Shown: positions 1 to 5,128 of the stretch, piece after piece | How positions within the stretch are numbered: position 1 is the first letter of the stretch | Layout of the letters: every line of letters begins with the position of its first letter | DNA from: Candidatus Bathyarchaeota archaeon | GTDB taxonomy: Archaea; Thermoproteota; Bathyarchaeia; 40CM-2-53-6; RBG-13-38-9 | Reading direction: 5' to 3' | NCBI GenBank assembly: GCA_030671315.1 | Contig: DAOUZW010000080.1 | Coordinates: 1-5,952 of the forward strand | DNA length: 5,952 nt | Notes under the pieces: model-generated | What the model was told of the DNA's origin: nothing | Seen by the model: the letters and a program-made list of their open reading frames with translations, nothing else | The model's database searches: none | Made by a program: the position numbers and the translations under genes

Positions 1-78
1 CAGATTATCAACTGGCCTGAAATATTAATCACCAAAATTTATAGCCTAATTAGAATCCTAAACCTAGAAAAAATAATA

Positions 79-537
79 ATGAAAATATCAGGTCCAACAA
101 ATTCATTTACTGATTATTTTAAAGATTTTGAAAAAGTTAAAATCGTCAGAAGGATATTCGGTGAAAAAACTGAAGAAGTATTACGCAGTCTCAAAGTTGA
201 ATTCACTTGGATAGGAGGATATATGTGGGTGAATGGATCTACTGGACATCTTATAGTTAATTCTCGTTACTTAAAAAATGGTAACAGATTTGACATATAT
301 CTAGATGTTATTCATGAACTTACACATATTAAACAATTCATGGAGGGGAAGGAGCTCTTTGACGAAAATTATAAGTATGTTGAGCGACCCACCGAGATTG
401 AAGCGTACCGTTACGCGGTTGAAGAAGCAAAAAGACTTGGAATGGATGATAAAGAAATACTTGAATACCTAAAAACCGAATGGATGAGCAAAGAAGATTT
501 AAAACAATTAGCAAGAAAGCTAAACATTAACTGTTAG
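79..537 (+). CDS. HExxH zinc metallopeptidase-like protein, possibly 5'-incomplete
   Basis: The encoded protein has 152 residues if it starts at the ATG used here. It carries a zincin signature, HELTH, at residues 79-83. H79 and H83 would bind zinc and E80 would be the catalytic base. A following R-P-T-E-I-E-A-Y segment (103-110) offers E106 or E108 as a third, gluzincin-type ligand. The segment before the motif (about 40-75) looks like beta strands and the rest is helical. There is no signal peptide, so it is probably cytoplasmic. I cannot assign a precise peptidase family or substrate; ImmA/IrrE-like or another small archaeal zincin are options. The start is uncertain. No ribosome-binding site precedes this ATG, and the same frame has no stop back to position 1, so the gene may begin outside the window. 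Alternatively a TTTATAG box at 38-44 could drive a short-leader transcript starting near 66. It converges with the SPFH gene across a 161-base gap. Confidence 0.72.
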   Translation: MKISGPTNSFTDYFKDFEKVKIVRRIFGEKTEEVLRSLKVEFTWIGGYMWVNGSTGHLIVNSRYLKNGNRFDIYLDVIHELTHIKQFMEGKELFDENYKYVERPTEIEAYRYAVEEAKRLGMDDKEILEYLKTEWMSKEDLKQLARKLNINC

Positions 538-698
538 CTGATATTACTCATCAGAGATTGTGAATAATCTGGAATGATTTACAAAATTAGTGGAAAAAAA
601 GGAAGGGATAGTTTTTGTTCATGGAGAAAGTAATTACGATATTGCTCTTCTTTTCTATCTAATGGACGACAATGGTATCTACTATAGTTAGATAAAGT
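538..698. other. Convergent intergenic region with T-rich stretches
   Basis: This gap lies between two convergent genes and holds no credible coding frame or RNA gene. A run of seven A on the plus strand at 594-600 reads as T7 on the minus strand and could end the SPFH operon transcript. A T5 run near 611-617 could serve the plus-strand gene. The motif TATCTA/TAGATA occurs three times (656-661, 676-681, 689-694), the last two flanking the palindrome ACTATAGT (681-688). It can fold into a short AT-rich hairpin, but no T run follows it, so a role is unclear. Confidence 0.35.
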
Positions 699-1775
699 TT
701 AGGTAATTTTTGTTCCACAGTTCCCACAGAATTTGGTACCAGGTGGATTAGCTTGGCCGCATTTGGTGCAGTTCAATGATACAGGTTTTAAGGGTGATCC
801 ACAGTTCCCACAGAATTTCATTGTGTTTGGCATTTGAGCACCACATTTTGAGCAAGCAATGGTAGGTACAGGCGTAAGACTGGCCCCACAGTTCCCGCAG
901 AATTTGGTTGTAGCTGTATTTTGTGATCCACACTTTGAACATATAATCAATTTTTGGGGTGGTTGGGAAGCTTGAGTTGTTGATTGTTTCATGGACTCTG
1001 CAAGTTGTGTACCCATTGCAAGGCCAATTCCTGCTCCAAGTCCAGCACCCGCTGCTCCTCCGCCTGGGGGAAGTTCTGATGCTGTTTCTTTCATGTACTG
1101 CATCATCATGGCTTGTTGTCCTATTCCTGATGCAAAACGTCTGGCTTCTTCAGGAATTTTCACACCTTCAAAAACGCAATCAATTACTTTAATCCCAATT
1201 CGACCAGTTTCATCACTAATGATAAGACTAATTTTATCGGTTGTTTCATCGAGGTTTTTAACGATTGAAGAGATGTCATGGTGACCCATCTCGTCAATGA
1301 CACGCTCATTTACAAAGCCTCGGATGTATTTTTCAATATCTAGTGTTGAGCTTACATTACGGTTTCCAAAGAATTCGATGACAAAGAGTTTTGGGTCTTC
1401 AACTTGATAGAGTAAATATCCGTGAAATCCCATTTCAGCTTGGTAGGCTATTGGACCACTTGGTGCGGAATATGCTTGTCCACCAAAGTTTCCTCGAATT
1501 TGGCTATTGTTAACGAAGATGACTTGGCAGTCAAAAATATCTCCAATGATGCCTAACGTGCGGACTAGACTTGTTAATAATGGGATGTTTGCACTTGTGA
1601 TTGTGTGTCTTCCAGGTCCGAAGACATCGTATGCTTTGCCGTCTCGAAAGAAAACTGCCCACTGGTTTTCCATAACGATTACTTGGCTCCCAAATTTTAG
1701 TGATAAGTTGGGAAATCGACGCGCAATATCAGTTGGTCGTGCGTCATCCCATGCTACTCTTTCAATTATTGGCAT
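699..1775 (-). CDS. YdjI-like SPFH/Band 7 protein with three C-terminal zinc ribbons
   Basis: This 358-residue protein belongs to the stomatin/prohibitin-like family typified by Bacillus YdjI (COG4260). The N-terminus (W9-D10 onward, then V-I-V-M-E-N-Q-W-A-V-F-F at 32-43 and F-G-P-G-R-H at 52-57) is the family hallmark. The SPFH domain spans about 25-215. A glycine/alanine-rich segment (236-256) with GxxxG-like spacing follows. Three zinc ribbons end the protein, with ligands C279/C282/C293/C296, C308/C311/C322/C325 and C336/C339/C350/C353. There is no signal peptide or clear membrane helix, so it probably forms cytoplasmic oligomers that dock on membranes or partners. In Bacillus the YdjI group works with a PspA-type protein in envelope stress; a similar scaffold role here is inference. 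The ATG start is supported by AAGGTGA (1783-1789), 7 bases upstream. It lies 15 bases after the 176-aa gene, in one operon. Confidence 0.93.
   Translation of the reverse strand: MPIIERVAWDDARPTDIARRFPNLSLKFGSQVIVMENQWAVFFRDGKAYDVFGPGRHTITSANIPLLTSLVRTLGIIGDIFDCQVIFVNNSQIRGNFGGQAYSAPSGPIAYQAEMGFHGYLLYQVEDPKLFVIEFFGNRNVSSTLDIEKYIRGFVNERVIDEMGHHDISSIVKNLDETTDKISLIISDETGRIGIKVIDCVFEGVKIPEEARRFASGIGQQAMMMQYMKETASELPPGGGAAGAGLGAGIGLAMGTQLAESMKQSTTQASQPPQKLIICSKCGSQNTATTKFCGNCGASLTPVPTIACSKCGAQMPNTMKFCGNCGSPLKPVSLNCTKCGQANPPGTKFCGNCGTKIT
715..908 (-). repeat. Three DNA-level repeats encoding the K-F-C-G-N-C-G zinc knuckle
   Basis: The plus-strand core CCACAGTTCCCACAGAATTT occurs at 715-734 and 799-818, and with one change (C-C-G-C-A-G) at 886-905. 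The spacings of 84 and 87 bases equal 28 and 29 codons. Each copy encodes the second cysteine pair of one zinc ribbon in the SPFH protein. The near identity at DNA level, including synonymous positions, points to recent duplication or gene conversion among the three ribbons. Confidence 0.85.
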
Positions 1776-1790
1776 TTATTTTTCACCTTT

Positions 1791-2321
1791 TTACATAAGA
1801 GGACGGAATAGGTTTTCCCGTTCATTCCATTTATCTTCTAATTCATAAATTAACTTTTTGATGTGTTTAACATTTTCTCTTGCTTCTGTCCAGTTTTCAT
1901 CCTCTACGACCTGGTTAATGTTTTTGACAGCTGTTTCCATAATCTCTATGTCACCGGTTATGGTCTTATCAAAGTTGAAGACTCGTGCAAGTTCGTTTTC
2001 GTTGATCTGGCCTTTTCGGTTCCATAATCCTGCGTATCCGTAATCTGCACGACGGATCTTAGCCATAACTCGATCTAATTTCTGGAGCACTCTCTTGAGA
2101 TCACGTTTAGACACTTTTACGTTAGCATCTAAGACATTCAGGTAGATTTCTTCCCATGTGTGACGCATGTCGCTTAAGGTTTGGTATTGTGTATCGCGCA
2201 TTTTCTTGTCAAGTTCACGTAAATCTTCTTTTGTCGCAAATCCACCTAAAAAGAAATTCTGAATTTTATCCAGGAGCCCCTGTTGTGACTTCACGGTCTT
2301 AATTGTATCATGTTCTGCCAT
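1791..2321 (-). CDS. Uncharacterised helical protein, partner of the SPFH gene
   Basis: This 176-residue protein is not one I recognise by name. It is predicted almost fully helical and highly charged, with no cysteine, signal peptide or membrane span. A short amphipathic stretch near the N-terminus (L16-L25, containing D-K-I-Q-N-F-F-L followed by G26-G27) could touch a membrane or a partner. Helices at about 31-66 and 70-92 have heptad-like spacing. A glycine- and aromatic-containing turn (Y94-G-Y-A-G-L-W100-N-R-K-G) separates them from a second helical half (107-170). The ATG start is well supported by GAGGAG at 2329-2334, 7 bases upstream. It is the first gene of a tight operon: its stop is 15 bases from the SPFH start. 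That linkage suggests it works with the SPFH protein, as a structural or adaptor subunit, in the way PspA-type proteins accompany YdjI in Bacillus. It lacks recognisable PspA similarity, so this is analogy only. Confidence 0.85.
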   Translation of the reverse strand: MAEHDTIKTVKSQQGLLDKIQNFFLGGFATKEDLRELDKKMRDTQYQTLSDMRHTWEEIYLNVLDANVKVSKRDLKRVLQKLDRVMAKIRRADYGYAGLWNRKGQINENELARVFNFDKTITGDIEIMETAVKNINQVVEDENWTEARENVKHIKKLIYELEDKWNERENLFRPLM

Positions 2322-2370
2322 ATTTTATCTCCTCAAAAAGTTATATATTTAATTTATTATCTATTTTCAG

Positions 2371-2390
2371 CTATTTATACGTATTTCTTT
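2371..2390 (-). promoter_or_regulatory. Archaeal promoter for the helical protein-SPFH operon
   Basis: On the minus strand the sequence reads AAAGAAATAC followed by GTATAAATAG. This gives an A-rich BRE-like element next to a good TATA box (2371-2379). Transcription would start about 25 bases downstream, near 2350, leaving a leader of roughly 29 bases that contains the GAGGAG ribosome-binding site (2329-2334). A second TATA-like stretch at about 2340-2350 would start transcription on top of the start codon and remove that site, so it is less likely. Confidence 0.5.
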
Positions 2391-2415
2391 AACTATTTCA
2401 TATTTTTGTTACTTA

Positions 2416-3819
2416 CTATTGAAGCGTTATGATAGCTTTACAATATTTACAGTTTACAGATATCTGTCCTCGATATATCTTTTCATTATAGGGAGCGCCA
2501 CATATTTGGCAGATAAGTAGTTGCGGAGTATCTTTATCTGATTCAGTTTTTGGAGTGACTGCGATTAATTCCTGGTCTGCTTGACCTGAAACAATATAAT
2601 TATAGCTTTGAATTATCCAATCTGCCTCATTTCCTTTTGTGTCAAGCTTCATCTCCTGGATTCCACTTTCAGGTGCAAATTCAACGAATAATCCTGAACC
2701 TTTTAGCAATCCAACTCTGCCTTTGCTCATTTGAGTGACCATTCCAATAGGTTTATGAATAGCAACTTCTCGTACGATTTTTTTCTCAGTGACAATAAAG
2801 AACCTTTTTTTTAGCACAATCTCTTTTTTACGCTCAAAAATGAAGTTGAAATTTGTTAATGTGATAATACCGTCTGAATTGTTAATTAGATCTTTAGCGT
2901 TGGTAGATATTATCGGGGTTTCCCCTTCTATCCAAGGAAAGGATGCTTGGGAAATTAGAGTCACTGTTCTTTCTGCTTTTTTAAGATCCATTTCAATTTT
3001 TTGATAGTTTTTCTCTAAAGGAGTAAGCGAGCTTGTTACATATCCCTGTATTTCTGATAAGGTAAGACGTAATTCTGAGAGATTGGAATCGATTACTTGT
3101 AAGTTTCCAAGATTATAGTCAAGCCGACTCTGATTATTTGCGAGGACTTGTTGAAGATTCCGTGTCTGAGATTCTACTATTCCACTCTTTTGATTAATCG
3201 TCGTTCTAAGGTCTGGACTTAGTTGAGTCCATTTTTCTGAGAGTGAGATTTGATCCTTCTCTAAATGTGTTAAAACTCGATAGTTCCCTTCTCGGATACG
3301 AGTAATTCGGGGGGATAAGTTATGAACTCGTTCATTGAAATTATCAATTCTTTGGATAACATTTTTGGTTTGAGAGTTAATAGATGAGATCTCAGACGAC
3401 AGAGAACTCACTCTATTGGTGTAAGCGAGACGTTTTGATTCATTAAGCGATATCTTCTGTACATTTGTTTGAGTGGGAGTTCTAAATCGCACACCCGTAG
3501 TAGGAGTTCTTCTTTTCAACTTTCTAAAATTAGAATAACTTGTGGTAGCATTAGAATTAATTTTTTGTAATTCGGAGATGATACTATTTGAAAGATTTAC
3601 AGATGAAACTTCTTTTTTCCCGTTAATATCTTTGCACAAATTACCCGTACGTACGCTTTTTGTAATTGAGGTCGTGACTTCTCGAGCCTGTTTTCGAGTA
3701 GCTCCTGCTTTCAAAATGCTCGAACGAAGTTTCGACCTATTGTAAAGTTCCAGTCTACCATTACTTTTTCTTACCCATCTTTTTGATCGTAACGTTGAAC
3801 GCTTCTTCACTTTACTCAT
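2416..3819 (-). CDS. ATP-cone, coiled-coil, PH-like, zinc-ribbon protein
   Basis: From ATG 3819 the protein has 467 residues and four parts. After a basic N-terminus comes an ATP-cone (about 16-100): V16-R-K-S-N-G-R-L-E-L-Y-N-R-S-K-L, then S-I-L-K-A-G (34-39) and a helical remainder ending at S-Y-S-N-F-R-K. This matches the nucleotide-binding fold of ribonucleotide reductases and NrdR. A long Ser/Asn/Gln-rich helical region with coiled-coil character (about 123-290) follows. A beta-rich domain (about 311-409), with G-I-I-T-L-T-N-F-N-F-I-F-E and a closing helix A-D-W-I-I-Q-S-Y, resembles PH/GRAM domains. A C-terminal zinc ribbon has C437/C440 and C457/C460. No catalytic domain is visible, so nucleotide-responsive scaffolding or signalling is inference. 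A GTG at 3864 would add a 15-residue hydrophobic N-terminus, but it sits directly beside a TATA box, so ATG 3819 is preferred. The SPFH operon begins 94 bases downstream. Confidence 0.85.
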   Translation of the reverse strand: MSKVKKRSTLRSKRWVRKSNGRLELYNRSKLRSSILKAGATRKQAREVTTSITKSVRTGNLCKDINGKKEVSSVNLSNSIISELQKINSNATTSYSNFRKLKRRTPTTGVRFRTPTQTNVQKISLNESKRLAYTNRVSSLSSEISSINSQTKNVIQRIDNFNERVHNLSPRITRIREGNYRVLTHLEKDQISLSEKWTQLSPDLRTTINQKSGIVESQTRNLQQVLANNQSRLDYNLGNLQVIDSNLSELRLTLSEIQGYVTSSLTPLEKNYQKIEMDLKKAERTVTLISQASFPWIEGETPIISTNAKDLINNSDGIITLTNFNFIFERKKEIVLKKRFFIVTEKKIVREVAIHKPIGMVTQMSKGRVGLLKGSGLFVEFAPESGIQEMKLDTKGNEADWIIQSYNYIVSGQADQELIAVTPKTESDKDTPQLLICQICGAPYNEKIYRGQISVNCKYCKAIITLQ

Positions 3820-3865
3820 AAAAACACTAAAAAATAATACAACTACAATAAATAAAAACTTCACG

Positions 3866-3873
3866 TTTTATAA
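3866..3873 (-). promoter_or_regulatory. TATA box for the ATP-cone gene
   Basis: The minus strand reads C-TTATAAAA here, close to the archaeal box A consensus. A start about 25 bases downstream falls near 3844, giving a leader of about 25 bases to ATG 3819. It also argues against translation from GTG 3864, which lies only 1 base past the box. No Shine-Dalgarno sequence precedes either candidate start. Confidence 0.5.
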
Positions 3874-3931
3874 GAAACATATTATGAATTATGATGGATA
3901 AGAAATCTTTCATAAACGAAGAAACCTTTAA

Positions 3932-3961
3932 TAAAAAATATTTTCAATCATTATTTGAAAA
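3932..3961 (-). terminator. Weak hairpin plus U-run after the VOC gene
   Basis: On the minus strand, just past the VOC stop codon, TTTTCAA and TTGAAAA (3955-3961 and 3941-3947) form a 7-bp stem with a 7-base loop. TATTTTTTAT follows directly. The stem has only one G-C pair, so the T run may matter more than the hairpin, as is usual for archaeal termination. Confidence 0.35.
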
Positions 3962-3967
3962 AATATT

Positions 3968-4558
3968 TTACCCTTTTTTCTTTGTTCCATGAAAAAGTTC
4001 GCTGCCTGCACCGGGGTAAACAATTCTCATTGAGTTATGTATATGTGTCATAACTTTAGGCCATTTATCAGAGATCGGTTCTGACCCTTCTAGTGTGACC
4101 GTCGATGGATTTGTATCTATCATAGTTGGATTTCTTCGTATATCCCTTCCTTGAACATTGACACTGAATTCAATGGGGATACCATTAGGGTCGAAGGAAT
4201 AAATTGAGTGAATAAATCCGTGATCAATAACGTCTGAAACCTCAAAACCAGCAACATCAAGCTTTTCTTTTAACTCCCATAATTCCTCTTCTGTTTCGAC
4301 TCCAAAAGAGACATGGTCAAAAATAAATGATCCCTTAACGGGTTTTCCTTGGTCTTTTTCTGGCATTGGTTTTATATCTGTCCATTCAAAAAATGCAACC
4401 AAATCAGTATCTGAAAGTTGGAAAAAGTAGTGTCGATATCCAGGTCCACCTAGACCTGCAACCAATCGCATTCCCAGTAAATCTCTCCAAAAACGAATAG
4501 TACGATCCATATCACCCGTTACCATTGCAAGATGATTAATACCATTGAATTGAACCAA
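3968..4558 (-). CDS. VOC-fold (glyoxalase/extradiol dioxygenase-like) metalloprotein
   Basis: This 196-residue protein has the paired beta-alpha-beta-beta-beta modules of the vicinal oxygen chelate superfamily. Module one starts I-N-H-L-A-M-V (7-13) and has the typical F-W-R-D-L-L-G-M (23-30). Module two starts F-D-H-V-S-F-G-V (80-87) and ends D-P-N-G-I-P-I-E-F (123-131). Likely metal ligands are H9, H82 and E130, with E58 as a fourth candidate. Such enzymes act on thiol adducts, epimers or catechol-type rings; the substrate cannot be read from sequence. A tail of about 60 residues (135-196) lies beyond the core and ends in a basic K-K-K-G. The start is TTG, chosen because AGAGGT (4565-4570) lies 6 bases upstream, the frame is closed by a stop at 4577-4579, and the next Met (12) would cut into the first beta strand. 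It diverges from the arsR-like gene. A stress or detoxification role is suggested only by that context. Confidence 0.88.
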   Translation of the reverse strand: MVQFNGINHLAMVTGDMDRTIRFWRDLLGMRLVAGLGGPGYRHYFFQLSDTDLVAFFEWTDIKPMPEKDQGKPVKGSFIFDHVSFGVETEEELWELKEKLDVAGFEVSDVIDHGFIHSIYSFDPNGIPIEFSVNVQGRDIRRNPTMIDTNPSTVTLEGSEPISDKWPKVMTHIHNSMRIVYPGAGSELFHGTKKKG

Positions 4559-4564
4559 AAAAAT

Positions 4565-4570
4565 ACCTCT
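4565..4570 (-). promoter_or_regulatory. Ribosome-binding site that fixes the TTG start of the VOC gene
   Basis: The minus strand reads AGAGGT, a good match to the archaeal anti-Shine-Dalgarno, 6 bases before the TTG codon at 4558. No ATG lies close enough downstream to use it, so it supports TTG initiation. Confidence 0.65.
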
Positions 4571-4598
4571 AATTAACTAAATATATGTCGGAGTGTTA

Positions 4599-4606
4599 TT
4601 ATAAAA
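4599..4606 (-). promoter_or_regulatory. TATA box for the VOC gene
   Basis: The minus strand reads TTTTATAA, preceded by an A-rich BRE-like stretch (T-T-A-A-A-A-T-A). The predicted transcription start, near 4576, gives a leader of about 18 bases that contains AGAGGT. A second TATA-like stretch at 4580-4586 would make the mRNA leaderless and discard that ribosome-binding site, so I prefer the upstream box. Confidence 0.45.
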
Positions 4607-4621
4607 TATTTTAAGGTTCAT

Positions 4622-4637
4622 ATGATGTTTACATCAT
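4622..4637. promoter_or_regulatory. Perfect inverted repeat in the divergent intergenic region
   Basis: ATGATGT-TT-ACATCAT is a 7-2-7 perfect inverted repeat. It sits 15 bases upstream of the VOC TATA box and about 95 bases upstream of the arsR TATA box. The position suits an activator or repressor of the VOC promoter. The binding protein is unknown; its sequence differs from the repeat at the arsR promoter. Confidence 0.4.
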
Positions 4638-4731
4638 TTCCTTAGATTTAGTAATGCGCTTTTTTTGAAATTTAGAATATTAGTCATTCTTCTTGTGTAG
4701 TGTGATTATTCGTTAATTTGATACATAAACC

Positions 4732-4739
4732 TTATATAT
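4732..4739 (+). promoter_or_regulatory. TATA box for the arsR-hcp operon
   Basis: TTATATAT preceded by an A-rich A-C-A-T-A-A-A-C gives a credible archaeal TATA/BRE pair. A start about 25 bases downstream is near 4761, inside the inverted repeat at 4753-4770. Confidence 0.55.
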
Positions 4740-4752
4740 GCATAATTTTTCG

Positions 4753-4770
4753 TATGAAATATAATTCATA
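4753..4770. promoter_or_regulatory. Candidate operator overlapping the arsR transcription start
   Basis: TATGAA-ATATAA-TTCATA is an 18-base imperfect palindrome in which 16 bases obey dyad symmetry. It covers the predicted transcription start and lies just downstream of the TATA box, where a bound repressor would block RNA polymerase. Autoregulation by the adjacent ArsR-type protein is the natural reading but is inferred. Confidence 0.45.
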
Positions 4771-4773
4771 TGT

Positions 4774-4777
4774 GGTG
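4774..4777 (+). promoter_or_regulatory. GGTG ribosome-binding site favouring the second arsR ATG
   Basis: GGTG pairs with the archaeal anti-Shine-Dalgarno and lies 7 bases before ATG 4785, the same spacing as at the other genes in this window. The first ATG, at 4770, lies upstream of it and has no such site. Confidence 0.45.
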
Positions 4778-4784
4778 TTGGTTG

Positions 4785-5114
4785 ATGAAAAGGAAACTCT
4801 CGAAAGCTTGCTATAGTTTCTTTTCAACACTGGCTAATCCAACTAGACTTGCAATCTTAGAGAAGTTGAGTGAATCAGACATGAATGTGAAGCAACTTAC
4901 TCAAACCTTAAAACAAGAACAGAGCATGATCTCCCATAACCTCAAACCTTTATTACACTGCAGGTTTATAAACTCGAAAAGACAGGGGAAATCAATGATC
5001 TATCAAATAAACTGTGATACCGTTACCATGCTCTTCAAGACTTTAGATAGCCATGCGCAGAATCATTGTCCTGAAGATGGTAACTGTCCAAAGACTAATT
5101 TACTTACCCAATAA
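4785..5114 (+). CDS. ArsR-family winged-helix regulator
   Basis: Starting at ATG 4785 the protein has 109 residues, usual for an ArsR/SmtB-type dimeric repressor; ATG 4770 would add M-W-C-W-L. The fold is clear: helix with L-A-N-P-T-R-L-A-I-L (16-25), a helix-turn-helix with V-K-Q-L-T-Q-T-L (35-42) and recognition helix S-M-I-S-H-N-L-K-P-L (47-56), then a wing at R66-Q-G-K-S-M-I-Y-Q-I. The metal site C-x-C of classical ArsR in the helix-turn-helix is absent. Instead there are scattered cysteines C9, C59 and C77, and a tail H94-C95-x5-C101 that could bind metal or respond to redox or nitric oxide. The gene is first in an operon with hcp: its TAA (5112-5114) overlaps the hcp ribosome-binding site. 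A role in controlling hcp, and itself through the palindrome at 4753-4770, is inferred from context. The true ligand is unknown. Confidence 0.88.
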   Translation: MKRKLSKACYSFFSTLANPTRLAILEKLSESDMNVKQLTQTLKQEQSMISHNLKPLLHCRFINSKRQGKSMIYQINCDTVTMLFKTLDSHAQNHCPEDGNCPKTNLLTQ

Positions 5115-5118
5115 GGAG
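5113..5118 (+). promoter_or_regulatory. hcp ribosome-binding site overlapping the arsR stop
   Basis: AAGGAG lies 10 bases before the hcp ATG and shares bases with the arsR TAA stop codon. This arrangement suggests one transcript and possible translational coupling of the two genes. Confidence 0.7.
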
Positions 5119-5128
5119 AAAAAAAGAA

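Noticed and set aside
656..694. Hairpin or recognition site made of TATCTA/TAGATA copies between the convergent genes
   Set aside because: Stems are only 6-7 AT-rich base pairs and no T run follows on either strand, so neither a terminator nor a structured RNA is supported.
748..942. A second minus-strand frame over the zinc-ribbon repeats
   Set aside because: It is a frame-shifted reading of the repeated zinc-ribbon DNA; its apparent internal repeats come from the real gene.
959..1284. Two overlapping plus-strand open frames antisense to the SPFH gene
   Set aside because: They lie fully within a well-supported SPFH/zinc-ribbon gene, lack ribosome-binding sites and encode low-complexity sequence without any recognisable motif.
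1507..1848. Plus-strand 113-codon open frame across the SPFH/helical gene junction
   Set aside because: It is antisense to two real genes and to the SPFH ribosome-binding site, with no domain or start signal.
2789..3745. Short plus-strand frames (2789-3004 and 3542-3745) antisense to the ATP-cone gene
   Set aside because: No ribosome-binding site or recognisable domain, and both oppose a coherent multi-domain gene.
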